From positions 2,480,001 through 2,544,000 of the forward strand of contig NZ_JAMLIG010000001.1 of NCBI RefSeq assembly GCF_023954305.1: 64,000 bases of DNA, read 5' to 3'. This stretch comes from Mesorhizobium sp. (GTDB lineage: Bacteria; Pseudomonadota; Alphaproteobacteria; Rhizobiales; Rhizobiaceae). Below are positions 17,044 to 25,747 of this stretch, in pieces. The position numbers were made by a program, and so were the translations under genes. Below the pieces are notes generated by a model, which did not search any database, had not been told where the DNA came from, and saw only the letters and a list, made by a program, of their open reading frames with translations. Position 1 is the first letter of the stretch. Each line of letters opens with the position of its first letter.

Positions 17044-17724
17044 TCAGTCGTCCTCGGCGGAAGCGGCGATGCGCCGCAACGCCGCGGCGTTGAGGACGTG
17101 GACGCCGCCCCGGCGCAGCTCGATGATGTTGCGCGAGCGCCAGTCGTTGAGCGTCTTGTTGACGGATTCGCGGGTCGCGCCGAGGAATTCGGCCAGTTCG
17201 GCCTGCGATATGTCGATCCAGCCGTCGCTGGCGGCGTTGATGCCCGACAGCAGCGCGAGGCGCTTGGCCAAGCGCGCCTCGATGGCGAAGAAGGCCAGAT
17301 CGCCCATCTCGCCGCTCACCCAGCGCAGGCGGGCGCAGAGGAGTTCGATCATCGCGCGGGCCAGCGCCGGGTACCGCTCCATGCGCTCGAACAGCTGGGC
17401 GCGGCTGAGCGAAACGAGTTCGCAGGGTGTGAGGCAGATCGCGGTGGCGGTGCGGGTGCCGCCGTCCAGCGCGCCGATCTCTCCGACTAGACTATGGTGC
17501 AGCTCGATATTGGCCACCATCTTCTGCCCGCCCGGAGAATAGAGCGAGATCTCGACGGTTCCCGAAAGGACGCCGTAGATACGATCGGACTCGTCTTCCT
17601 GAACGAAGAGATGCTGGCCGGCGGCACAACGCTCCACGCGGCACCCCTTGAACAGCAGATCGAAGAGATCCGGGCCGATGCGGACAGGGGCTCCGGTGCC
17701 CGCTTCGTTTTCGGCGTGGATCAT
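17044..17724 (-). CDS. Crp/Fnr family transcriptional regulator
   Basis: A 226-residue regulator. Residues about 20-135 are a cyclic-nucleotide-binding beta roll whose GEIGALDGGTRTATA (81-95) keeps the Gly-Glu and Arg-Thr-Ala of cAMP-binding cassettes. There is no Fnr-type cysteine cluster. The C-terminal winged helix has ISQAELAEFLGATRESVNKT (172-191); Arg185-Glu186 match the pair that E. coli Crp uses to read TGTGA. ATG 17724 is preferred because GGAG lies 7 nt upstream; an in-frame ATG at 17787 has no ribosome site. It converges on the P450-DyP gene, ending 9 nt from its stop, and a TGTGA-N6-TCACA palindrome lies upstream. Confidence 0.9.
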   Translation of the reverse strand: MIHAENEAGTGAPVRIGPDLFDLLFKGCRVERCAAGQHLFVQEDESDRIYGVLSGTVEISLYSPGGQKMVANIELHHSLVGEIGALDGGTRTATAICLTPCELVSLSRAQLFERMERYPALARAMIELLCARLRWVSGEMGDLAFFAIEARLAKRLALLSGINAASDGWIDISQAELAEFLGATRESVNKTLNDWRSRNIIELRRGGVHVLNAAALRRIAASAEDD

Positions 17725-17896
17725 CGGGACGCTCCGCTCGCGGCGACTTGCATCTGTGTACGACAGGTCGATCAGCGTGGGAAGCATAGCGTGTCACTCA
17801 CTCGAAGGATGCGAAAGCGTTGGGCCGGCCGGGGCGCGCGCCCAGCAAGCCGGGGGTCGGCCGGGGTCGCAGGAAGGGTGTCGCGGTGCGGGGCAG

Positions 17897-17939
17897 GTCG
17901 TCTGCACGGACGGCGGGAGGGACCGCCCGCGCAGACGAC
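17897..17939. repeat. Long hairpin upstream of the crp-family gene
   Basis: A perfect 9-bp outer stem GTCGTCTGC/GCAGACGAC encloses an inner GGCGG/CCGCC stem. It lies 170-215 nt upstream of the crp-family start and has no T run, so it may fold in that gene's leader. Its function is unknown. Confidence 0.35.
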
Positions 17940-18064
17940 GACAATGAAAAGCTCTTCGACATGATTGAACGATGCGCCCCGCGAAGGACTGTTCCTTTTC
18001 ATTGGGCTCGAGGTCCGATTCGACCTTGCCGTAACGGAAAGTCTTCGAGTTCGCGGAAAACGTC

Positions 18065-18080
18065 TGTGAGATGATTCACA
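18065..18080. promoter_or_regulatory. Crp-type operator TGTGA-N6-TCACA
   Basis: TGTGA-GATGAT-TCACA is a perfect match to the core Crp consensus. It lies in the 560-bp gap 17725-18284 between the Crp/Fnr gene and the divergent GntR gene, about 340 bp from the former and 205 bp from the latter. Apart from this site and the hairpin at 17897-17939, I see nothing in the gap. Use by the neighbouring Crp protein is inferred. Confidence 0.65.
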
Positions 18081-18284
18081 CGGCCATCCGACACGGCTGA
18101 CTGAGCCCGTCGGCGCGACGCGATTGGCCGAGATCCGCGTTCGGGTTTCGTCCGCCCCTCATGCACGCGAGCGCGCGAGACCTCCGTCGAAAGCTGGCGC
18201 AGCCGCGCCGCCTGAGGCACAGTGACCGGCGAGGAAAGTGCCGACCGGTCCAGACGGGCCGATCTGATCGCGAGGGAGGATGCG

Positions 18285-19079
18285 ATGGGTGACAAGGAAG
18301 CCTCGCAGTCGTTGAAGGCGCTGCTGGGCATTCGCGACCTGATTCTCGGCGGCAGGCTTGCGGCCGGCGAGCGGCTCTCCGAGATCCCGCTTGCCGAACA
18401 GCTCGGCATTTCGCGCACGCCGGTGCGGGCCGCGCTCGCGCGGCTCGAACAGGAGGGGCTGCTCGAGAAGAGCCCGTCGGGCAGCTATTTCGCCCGAGCC
18501 TTCACCATCGACGAGGTGATGGATGCGATCGAGCTTCGCGGTGTGCTGGAAGGAACGGCCGCGCGTCTGGCGGCCGAGCGGGGCTGCGATCCGCGCAAGC
18601 TGTCCGACATCGCGCGCGTCGTGGACGCCATCGGCGAGACGCTGGCGCCGGGTCCGCTCGACATGGACTTCGAGGCCTACGTGCAGCGCAACGACGAATT
18701 CCACAGGCTCCTGGCCGGTCTCGCCGGAAGCGAGACCATTCGCCGCGAGATCGAGCGCACGGTGAGGCTCCCCTTCGCTTCGCCCAGCGCTTTTCTCGAA
18801 AAGCAGGAGGACGTTCCGGTGTTCCGCCAGTCGCTGGTCGGGGCGCAGGAGCAGCACCGCGCCATCGTCGAGGCGATCGAGAAGCGCGAAGGTGCGCGCG
18901 CCGAGGCGATCGCCCGCGAACATGCGAGACTGGCTAGGCGCAATCTCGAATACGTGCTCTACCGCGATCCGAGCCTCATGCAACGCATCCCGGCGCTGAC
19001 GCTGGTTCGCCCGGAGGAAGAAGCCGAGGGAGGCTATCGCCCCGCCGACTGGATGGCAACGGCCTTCCGTCGGCTGTAG
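18285..19079 (+). CDS. GntR family regulator, FadR/FCD subfamily
   Basis: A 264-residue regulator. The winged helix includes GERLSEIPLAEQLGISRTPV and RAALARLEQEGLLE; the C-terminal all-helical FCD domain contains the acid/His metal-site positions in RNDEFHRLLAGLAGS and EQHRAIVEAIE. GGGAGGA lies 4 nt before ATG 18285; a GTG at 18222 is in frame but lacks a ribosome site. It is followed 143 nt later by the acyl-CoA synthetase gene on the same strand, its most likely target. The effector is unknown, commonly a carboxylic acid for this subfamily. Confidence 0.88.
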   Translation: MGDKEASQSLKALLGIRDLILGGRLAAGERLSEIPLAEQLGISRTPVRAALARLEQEGLLEKSPSGSYFARAFTIDEVMDAIELRGVLEGTAARLAAERGCDPRKLSDIARVVDAIGETLAPGPLDMDFEAYVQRNDEFHRLLAGLAGSETIRREIERTVRLPFASPSAFLEKQEDVPVFRQSLVGAQEQHRAIVEAIEKREGARAEAIAREHARLARRNLEYVLYRDPSLMQRIPALTLVRPEEEAEGGYRPADWMATAFRRL

Positions 19080-19222
19080 ATCATCTCCGGTGATCCAAGT
19101 CTCACCGTAAAGCTCTCGCGTCGGGCGTTTCCTGCCCGGGCAGCGGCATTTGTGTCTTTGATCCGTGGCAATGACGAGGCAGTCTGTCCCGCGATAGGCC
19201 CTACGCGGAAAAAGGTTGACGC

Positions 19223-21901
19223 TTGACCATCAGGAATCTCGAATTCGCCGCCCGGCCGCGCTCGGTGGCCGTGGTCGGCGCCTCGCAGCGGGACGGGTCG
19301 GTCGGGCGCGTCGTGCTCGACAACATCCTGGAAGCCGGGTTCGAGGGGCCGGTCTGGCCGATCAATCCGAAGTATAGCGAAGTGCGCGGACTTGCATGCT
19401 TCGCCCGGGCGGGCGACCTGCCGGCGGTACCCGATGTCGCGGTGATCGTGACACCGGCGGAGACCGTGCCCGGGATCATTGCCGATCTCGGCGAGAAAGG
19501 CTGCCGGGTGGCGGTGGTGATCACGGCGGGGCTGACGCGCCAGAACGGGCTGCGCCAGGCGATGCTCGATGCGGCGCGGCCGTACCTGTTGCGCATCATC
19601 GGACCGAACACGGTCGGGCTGATGAACCCGCCCTTCAGGCTGAATGCAGGCTTCGCGCATATGGCCGCGAAGCCTGGCAACATTGCGCTTCTGTCGCAGT
19701 CGGGAGCCATCGCCACCTCGCTCATCGACTGGGCCGCCGACAACAATGTCGGCTTTTCCCACATCGTCTCGCTCGGCGACATGGCCGATGTCGATGTCGG
19801 CGACTGGCTCGACCTGCTCGCCGGCGACCCGGTGACGAAGGCAATCGTGATGTATCTCGAATCGGTGACGAATCCGCGCAAGTTCATGTCGGCGGCGCGC
19901 GCGGCGGCCCGCATCAAGCCGGTCGTCGCAATCAAATCCGGCCGCCATGCCCAGGCGGCGAAGGCGGCCGCCACCCACACAGGTGCCCTATCGGGCGCCG
20001 ACCGCGTCGTCGACGCCGCGCTCAGGCGGGCAGGTATCCTGCGGGTCGAGGGTCTTGCCGAGCTGATCGACGCGGCCGAGATAACTTCGCGGTTCTCCCC
20101 GCTGCGGCGCGCCCGCGTCGGCATCGTGACCAATGGCGGAGGCGCCGGCGTCCTCGGCGTCGATGAACTGATCGCGTGCGGCGGCGAGCTCGCGGACCTG
20201 TCCGCCGAGACGCTCGCCGAGCTCGACCGCGCACTGCCGGCGACGTGGTCGAAGGCAAATCCCGTCGACATCATCGGCGACGCGCCGCCGGACCGCTATC
20301 GGATCGCCGTGTCGGCCGTCGCAGAGGATCCCGGCGTCGACGCCGTGATGGTGTTCAACTGCCCGACCGGCCTCGCCTCGCCGATCGAGGCGGCGAAGGC
20401 CGTCGCCGATCTCGCGGACAATGGTCACATCGCAGGCAAGCCGGTGCTGACCTCATGGCTGGGCGAACACACGGCGAGGATTGGCCGCCAGCTCCTCCAG
20501 CAGGCGGGGCTGGCGAGCTTCGAGACGCCGGCCGACACGGCGCGCGCCGCGTCCTATCTCGCCGACTGGTCGAAGGCGCAGATCGCGCTCAGCCGGGTGC
20601 CTTCGGCCCGCAGCGAGGATGTCGACGGCAACCGCGAGGCGGTGCTCGAAATTCTTCGCGAGGTGGCGCGCGAAGGCAGGCGCATGCTGACAGAGCCGGA
20701 AGCCAAGAGCGTGATCAGAGCCTATGGCATCGACGCCCCCGACACAGTGGTCGCGCGGACGCCAAAGGAGGCAGAGACCGCAGCCAAACGTCTGCTGGCC
20801 GACGGTGGACAGGTCGCGGTGAAACTGCTGTCGAAATCGATCACGCACAAATCCGACGTCGGCGGCGTGGTTCTGGGGCTCGATACAGCGAAGGCCGCGG
20901 CGGAGGCGGCGCGGACGATCGAGAAGCGCGTGGCGAAGCTGCGGCCGGACGCGGCGATCGAGGGGTTCGCGGTGCAGCCGATGGTCATTCGCAAGCAGGC
21001 GCACGAACTGATCCTCGGCATGAGCCGCGATCCGATTTTCGGGCCGGTCCTGCTGTTCGGGGCAGGCGGTGTCGCTGTCGAAGTGACGGACGACACCGCG
21101 GTCGCGCTGCCGCCGATGGACGACGTGCTGGCCGGAGACCTGATCGACCGCACCCGGATCGGCCGTCTGCTCGCCGGTTACCGCGACCGCAAGCCGGCGA
21201 ACCGCGCGGCGATCGTCTCGGCCCTCAACGGGCTGTCTCAGCTCGTCATCGATTTTCCGTGCATCGAGGGGATCGACGTCAATCCGCTGCTTGCGAATGC
21301 CGACGGCGCGATCGCACTCGACGCCCGCATCGAAATCGATCCCGCCCGCGTGGAGGAACCCGGGCCGGAGAAGGCTCTCGTCATCCGGCCCTATCCGACC
21401 GGCTGGGACAAGACGGTCGCGGGCAGCGGAGGCGAATTCCACATACGACCGATCAAGCCGGCCGATCTCGGCCTTTATCCCGATTTCCTCGCCAAGGTGT
21501 CGGCCGACGACATAAGGCTGCGCTTTCTCGCCCAGCGCCGGGAATTTCCGGACGAGATGCTCAAGCGGCTGACTCAGCTCGACTACGACCGCGAGATCGC
21601 CTTCGTCGCCCTGCGCGGCGAGGGAGACCTGGCGGCGATCGGTCGCCTCTCGGCCGACCCGGACCACGTGAAGGCCGAATATGCGCTTCTGGTGCGCACC
21701 GACATGCAGGGCCAGGGCCTCGGCTGGGCGATGCTTCGCCATCTGATCGACTATGCCCGCGCCGACGGCATCGGGCAGATCGAAGGCATGATCCTTTCGG
21801 AGAACGTGCGCATGCTGGCCATGTGCCGGGAATTCGGCTTCGAGATCGGTCCCCATCCCGAGGAGCCGGGCCTCATGCTGGCGACGCTTGATCTCGGCTG
21901 A
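19223..21901 (+). CDS. NDP-forming acyl-CoA synthetase fused to a GNAT acetyltransferase (Pat-like)
   Basis: An 892-residue protein with a CoA-binding Rossmann domain (about 8-130, SVAVVGASQRDGSVG), a CoA-ligase-like domain, an ATP-grasp domain (about 480-700, QVAVKLLSKSITHKSDVGGV) and a C-terminal GNAT domain (about 720-890) with the acetyl-CoA loop MQGQGLGWAML. Full-length members of this layout acetylate lysines of acyl-CoA synthetases (Pat/YfiQ). The position of the phosphohistidine of true ADP/GDP-forming synthetases is His here (H252 in THTGALSG), so synthetase activity may remain. The start is TTG 19223, with AAGG 7 nt upstream; no in-frame ATG lies near the conserved N-terminus. Confidence 0.87.
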   Translation: MTIRNLEFAARPRSVAVVGASQRDGSVGRVVLDNILEAGFEGPVWPINPKYSEVRGLACFARAGDLPAVPDVAVIVTPAETVPGIIADLGEKGCRVAVVITAGLTRQNGLRQAMLDAARPYLLRIIGPNTVGLMNPPFRLNAGFAHMAAKPGNIALLSQSGAIATSLIDWAADNNVGFSHIVSLGDMADVDVGDWLDLLAGDPVTKAIVMYLESVTNPRKFMSAARAAARIKPVVAIKSGRHAQAAKAAATHTGALSGADRVVDAALRRAGILRVEGLAELIDAAEITSRFSPLRRARVGIVTNGGGAGVLGVDELIACGGELADLSAETLAELDRALPATWSKANPVDIIGDAPPDRYRIAVSAVAEDPGVDAVMVFNCPTGLASPIEAAKAVADLADNGHIAGKPVLTSWLGEHTARIGRQLLQQAGLASFETPADTARAASYLADWSKAQIALSRVPSARSEDVDGNREAVLEILREVAREGRRMLTEPEAKSVIRAYGIDAPDTVVARTPKEAETAAKRLLADGGQVAVKLLSKSITHKSDVGGVVLGLDTAKAAAEAARTIEKRVAKLRPDAAIEGFAVQPMVIRKQAHELILGMSRDPIFGPVLLFGAGGVAVEVTDDTAVALPPMDDVLAGDLIDRTRIGRLLAGYRDRKPANRAAIVSALNGLSQLVIDFPCIEGIDVNPLLANADGAIALDARIEIDPARVEEPGPEKALVIRPYPTGWDKTVAGSGGEFHIRPIKPADLGLYPDFLAKVSADDIRLRFLAQRREFPDEMLKRLTQLDYDREIAFVALRGEGDLAAIGRLSADPDHVKAEYALLVRTDMQGQGLGWAMLRHLIDYARADGIGQIEGMILSENVRMLAMCREFGFEIGPHPEEPGLMLATLDLG

Positions 21902-21933
21902 CGGATTCCGAGACGTCTGGCCGTGTCATCTCT

Positions 21934-21962
21934 TTGACATTTGCCAATCGGTATGGAATATG
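21934..21962 (+). promoter_or_regulatory. Promoter of the SorC-family gene
   Basis: A perfect TTGACA -35 (21934-21939) is followed after 17 nt by AATATG, a poor -10. Transcription would start near 21969, favouring translation from ATG 21992 over the in-frame ATG at 21953. Confidence 0.4.
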
Positions 21963-21991
21963 TCGCTACTGCCTTTGAAGAGTGGGGAGCA

Positions 21992-22930
21992 ATGGCGAAG
22001 GCGCAAGCGGACCGCATCGTCCACAAAGCCGCATGGCTTTATTACACGCACGGCCTGCGCCAGGACGAGGTGGCACAGCGGCTGAATATATCGCGTGCCT
22101 CGGTGGCGCTCTACCTGCGCCGCGCCCGCGAGAGCGGCATCGTCACTATTTCCACCGCAACCTATCTGTTCCGCGGCGAACAGCTGGCGCGCGAGGTCGA
22201 GGACAGGTTCGGGCTCGAAGCGGTCTGGATCGCCGGTGAGGAGCTCGCCGCCGAGGATGAGGAAGCGGAAATCCCGCCGCTCGCGGCAAGCGTCTTCCTC
22301 GAGATGGTCGGCCGCGGCCAGCGCGTCGGCATCGCCTGGGGACGCACGGTCTATGCTATCGCCGACGCCATGCCCTTCGCCGACCTGGAGGGCGTCACCG
22401 TCGTCCAGCTCTGCGGCAATCTCGGTGCTCCCTACTCCTACCGTCCTGACCAGTGCACGACGGAGATCGCCCGGAGGCTCAACGCCCGCGGCCTCAATTT
22501 CTATGCGCCGCTGGTGCTGTCGACCTCCGGTCTCGCCGATGCGCTGCGGGAAGAGCCGGTGATCCGCGAACAGCTCGACAGCGTTTCCGGCTGCGACCTC
22601 TCGCTCTATTCCGTCGGCACGCTCGACGAGGACAGCCACGTCGTGAAGTGCGGCGCGCTGACGATATCCGAACTCGCGCAGCTGAAGACGCAAGGCGCCG
22701 CCGGCGTGATTGCCGGCCAGGTCATAGACCGCAGCGGTCTCCTGCTCGACTGCGACTACAACCGCCGGGTCATCTCGGCGGAGCTGGAGAGCCTGAAGGC
22801 GATCCCGCGCCGGCTGCTCGTGGTGCAGGAGGAGAGCAAGCTCGAACCCCTGCGTGCCGCCCTCGCAGGCGGCTTCTGCACCCATCTCGTCGCCACCGCC
22901 ACGATCGCCCGCGACCTGCTCGCCGGCTGA
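21992..22930 (+). CDS. SorC/DeoR-type sugar-binding transcriptional regulator
   Basis: A 312-residue regulator with an N-terminal helix-turn-helix (LRQDEVAQRLNISRASVALY) and a C-terminal phosphosugar-binding domain (SorC type) with GIAWGRTVYAIADA, VVQLCGNLG and LDCDYNRRV. A GGGGAG ribosome site precedes ATG 21992. It ends 35 nt before the aldolase/dehydrogenase gene and probably controls that gene in response to a sugar phosphate it makes or uses. Confidence 0.88.
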   Translation: MAKAQADRIVHKAAWLYYTHGLRQDEVAQRLNISRASVALYLRRARESGIVTISTATYLFRGEQLAREVEDRFGLEAVWIAGEELAAEDEEAEIPPLAASVFLEMVGRGQRVGIAWGRTVYAIADAMPFADLEGVTVVQLCGNLGAPYSYRPDQCTTEIARRLNARGLNFYAPLVLSTSGLADALREEPVIREQLDSVSGCDLSLYSVGTLDEDSHVVKCGALTISELAQLKTQGAAGVIAGQVIDRSGLLLDCDYNRRVISAELESLKAIPRRLLVVQEESKLEPLRAALAGGFCTHLVATATIARDLLAG

Positions 22931-22965
22931 GCGCATCGCCAATCACCTCGATACGGAAGACCGAC

Positions 22966-25020
22966 ATGAAGAATCTGTGGAACGACCAGGAAGCCGAACG
23001 CCTCGTCGGCGACTATGCCGCCAAGGGCGTGGCGCGCGATCTCGCGCTGCGCGTCTACACGACCCGGCTGCTCGGCGGCGAGCCGCGGCTGGTGCTGCAT
23101 GGCGGCGGCAACACGTCGGTCAAGGCACAGGCGACGGACCTCGTCGGCGACACCTACGATGTGCTGCACGTCAAGGGTTCTGGCTGGGACATGGCCGTCA
23201 TCGAGCCTGCCGGCCTGCCGGCGGTGAAGATGGCGCCGCTGCTCAAGGCCCGCGCCAAGGACGCGCTCTCGGACGAGGACATGGTGGCGCTGCAGCGGGC
23301 GAACCTGATCGACCCGTCCTCGCCCAATCCATCGGTCGAGACGCTGCTGCACGCCTTCCTGCCACACAGGTTCGTCGACCACACCCATTCGACCGCTGTT
23401 CTCGCCATCGTCGACCAGGGCGAGGATTCGAAGGCGCTTTGCGAAAGGGTGTTCGGTCCGAAGATGGGCTACGTGCCCTACATCAAGCCTGGCTTCGATC
23501 TCGCGAAGGCGGCCGCGGAGGTGTTCGAGAAGGACACCAACGTCGAAGGCCTCATCCTCGACAAGCACGGCATCTTCACCTTCGCCGAAAGCGCGAAGGA
23601 GGCCTATGACCGGATGATCCATTGGGTCACGGTCGCCGAGGATTATGTGGCGAAGAACGGCAAGGCACCGGCCGCGGCAGTCGCGCTGCCGGCTGCGCTC
23701 GCATCGTCGGCGGACATCGCCTCCTCGCTGCGCGGCGCGGTCGCCGTCGATCTCGGCGAGGGCCGCTTCGACCGAATGGTGTCGGACTTCCGCACCTCGC
23801 CCGCGATCCTCGATTTCCTCGCCCGCGCCGATCTCGAACGGCTCGCCGCGCGCGGCGTCTCGACGCCGGATCTCTCGATCCGCATCAAGACCGGCCCGAT
23901 GGTGCTGCCGGCGCCGGCGGCGGGCGATGCCAGCTACCCGAAGACGATCCGCGAGAAGGTGGCGGGTTACGCCGCCGAATACACCGACTATTTTCGCACC
24001 AACGACGCGCGCGACGATGTCAGGCGCACCATGCTCGACCCGATGCCCAGGCTCAGCCTCGTGCCGGGGCTCGGCATGTTCGGACATGGCAGAACGCTGA
24101 AGGACGCAAAGATCGCCTCCGACGTGGGCGAGATGTGGATCGAGGCGGTGCGGGGCGCCGAAGCGATCGGCGATTTCAGGCCGCTGGCCAAATCGGACCT
24201 GTTCGAACTCGAATACTGGTCGCTGGAGCAGGCGAAGCTCGCCGGCAACAAGCCGAAGCCGCTGACCGGCCAGGTGATGCTGGTCACCGGCGGCGCGGGC
24301 GCGATCGGTGCCGCCACCGCGAAGATGTTCGCCGCCAACGGCGCGCATGTCGTGGTCGTCGATCTGGACGAGGCCAAGGCCAAGGAGATCGCGAAGGCCG
24401 CCGGCAATGCCTCGATCGGCGTCGGCGCCGACGTGACGAAGCCGCAGGACGTGCGCGCGGCGTTCGATGCGGCGGTCGCGACCTATGGCGGCGTCGACAT
24501 CGTCGTGTCGAACGCCGGCGCGGCTTTCGAGGGTGCGATCGGCGAGATCGACGATGCGCTGCTGCGCAGGAGCTTCGAGCTCAACTTCTTCGCCCATCAG
24601 TGCGTGGCGCAGAACGCGGTTCGGATCTTCAAACAGCAGGGCACCGGCGGCTGCCTCTTGTTCAACACGTCGAAGCAGGCGATCAATCCCGGCCCGAAGT
24701 TCGGCGCCTACGGCCTGCCCAAGGCGGCGACGCTTTTCCTGTCGCGCCAATATGCGCTCGACTACGGTGCGATCGGCGTTCGCTCCAACGCCGTCAACGC
24801 CGACCGCATCCGCTCCGGGCTGCTCACCGACGCGATGATCGCCAGCCGCTCGACGGCGCGCGGCCTGTCGGAGAAGGACTACATGTCGGGCAATCTCCTC
24901 GGACAGGAGGTGACGGCCGACCATGTCGCGCAGGCCTTCCTGCATCATGCGCTGGCGGAACGCACGACGGCCGACGTGACGACCGTCGATGGTGGCAACA
25001 TCGCGGCGGCGCTGAGGTAG
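22966..25020 (+). CDS. Bifunctional class II aldolase/short-chain dehydrogenase (RhaD-like)
   Basis: A 684-residue fusion. Residues 1 to about 400 are a class II (zinc) aldolase with HGGGNTSVK (46-54), VKGSGWDMA, HTHSTAVLAIVD and DKHGIFTF. From about residue 435 a short-chain dehydrogenase follows, with VTGGAGAIGAATA (NAD site), SNAGAA and the catalytic Tyr582-x3-Lys586 in YGLPK. The family splits a ketose 1-phosphate (rhamnulose- or fuculose-1-phosphate-like) into DHAP and an aldehyde and then handles the aldehyde. The exact sugar is unknown and no matching kinase or isomerase is adjacent. GGAAGA lies 8 nt before ATG 22966. Possible links with mtnK-mtnA 7 kb away are discussed in the findings. 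Confidence 0.88.
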   Translation: MKNLWNDQEAERLVGDYAAKGVARDLALRVYTTRLLGGEPRLVLHGGGNTSVKAQATDLVGDTYDVLHVKGSGWDMAVIEPAGLPAVKMAPLLKARAKDALSDEDMVALQRANLIDPSSPNPSVETLLHAFLPHRFVDHTHSTAVLAIVDQGEDSKALCERVFGPKMGYVPYIKPGFDLAKAAAEVFEKDTNVEGLILDKHGIFTFAESAKEAYDRMIHWVTVAEDYVAKNGKAPAAAVALPAALASSADIASSLRGAVAVDLGEGRFDRMVSDFRTSPAILDFLARADLERLAARGVSTPDLSIRIKTGPMVLPAPAAGDASYPKTIREKVAGYAAEYTDYFRTNDARDDVRRTMLDPMPRLSLVPGLGMFGHGRTLKDAKIASDVGEMWIEAVRGAEAIGDFRPLAKSDLFELEYWSLEQAKLAGNKPKPLTGQVMLVTGGAGAIGAATAKMFAANGAHVVVVDLDEAKAKEIAKAAGNASIGVGADVTKPQDVRAAFDAAVATYGGVDIVVSNAGAAFEGAIGEIDDALLRRSFELNFFAHQCVAQNAVRIFKQQGTGGCLLFNTSKQAINPGPKFGAYGLPKAATLFLSRQYALDYGAIGVRSNAVNADRIRSGLLTDAMIASRSTARGLSEKDYMSGNLLGQEVTADHVAQAFLHHALAERTTADVTTVDGGNIAAALR

Positions 25021-25026
25021 GAGCGA

Positions 25027-25066
25027 TTGCGCTCATTCTCGGATGTGCTATCTATGTAGCACATCC
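25027..25066 (+). promoter_or_regulatory. Promoter and autorepression operator of the mazEF-like pair
   Basis: A perfect 10-bp inverted repeat GGATGTGCTA-N6-TAGCACATCC (25041-25066) overlaps a likely -10 (TATCTA, 25049-25054), with TTGCGC 16 nt upstream (25027-25032). It lies 16 nt before the antitoxin start. Toxin-antitoxin operons are typically repressed by their antitoxin at such palindromes. Confidence 0.65.
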
Positions 25067-25082
25067 GGTTGGAGTGTCGTTC

Positions 25083-25349
25083 ATGTCCGTCACATCGAAA
25101 ATACGCCGGCAGGGCGGCGCCGCCGTCGTGACGATCCCCCCTGCGCTTCTGAAGCTGATGGACGTGGAGGTCGGCTCGCAATTGTCACTGAGCGTGGCCG
25201 ATGGCGAGTTGATTGCCCGTCCGGTGAAGGGGTCAAAGAAGCGCTATTCACTCAGTGAATTGCTGGAGGGCGCCGAGGCGATGACCGAATTCAACACGCG
25301 TACGGAATGGGCGCGTGAGGGAAATTCTGTCGGCCGCGAGCTGCCCTGA
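25083..25349 (+). CDS. MazE/AbrB-type antitoxin
   Basis: An 88-residue protein with an N-terminal SpoVT/AbrB DNA-binding fold (TSKIRRQGGAAVVTIPPALL, then LMDVEVGSQLSLSVADGELI) and a flexible acidic C-terminus likely to bind the toxin. GGAG lies 8 nt before ATG 25083. Its stop overlaps the toxin start (TGATG). It is expected to neutralise the downstream MazF-like ribonuclease and repress the operon. Confidence 0.87.
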   Translation: MSVTSKIRRQGGAAVVTIPPALLKLMDVEVGSQLSLSVADGELIARPVKGSKKRYSLSELLEGAEAMTEFNTRTEWAREGNSVGRELP

Positions 25350-25711
25350 TGGTTCACGGCAGCGTGCCGCGGCGAGGGGACATCTATTGGATCGACCCCA
25401 ATCCGGTGGCGGGCCGCGAGATTAAGGACCGCCACGCCTTCGTGGTGATCACACCGCGCGAGATCAATGCGCTCGGGGTGAGCATGACGGTCCCCATAAC
25501 GAGCGGCGGCGCCTTCACCCGGAATGTCGGTCTCGCTGTCCCGATCCTCGGACATCGCACCACTGGCGTCGCGGTCTGCAACCAAGTCCGCAGTTTTGAC
25601 ATCGAGGCGCGCGTGGGGAGCGGCACCGCGCGATACGTCGAGACGCTTGACGATATTACGATCGGGGAGATCGTGGCGCGGGTGGTCAGCGCCCTTGATC
25701 CGGCGGAATGA
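25349..25711 (+). CDS. MazF/PemK-type toxin endoribonuclease
   Basis: A 120-residue PemK/MazF-fold protein. The conserved RRGDIYWIDPNPVAGREIKD (about 8-27) includes the catalytic Arg region, and VVITPREIN, VPITSGG and VCNQVRSFD follow the family order. Members cut mRNA at short sequence motifs and arrest growth. It overlaps the antitoxin gene by 1 nt. No frameshift or missing core residue is visible, so the pair looks functional. Confidence 0.88.
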   Translation: MVHGSVPRRGDIYWIDPNPVAGREIKDRHAFVVITPREINALGVSMTVPITSGGAFTRNVGLAVPILGHRTTGVAVCNQVRSFDIEARVGSGTARYVETLDDITIGEIVARVVSALDPAE

Positions 25712-25747
25712 GATCCGCGCATCGGCCCGAACGCGCAGAATTCCGGT

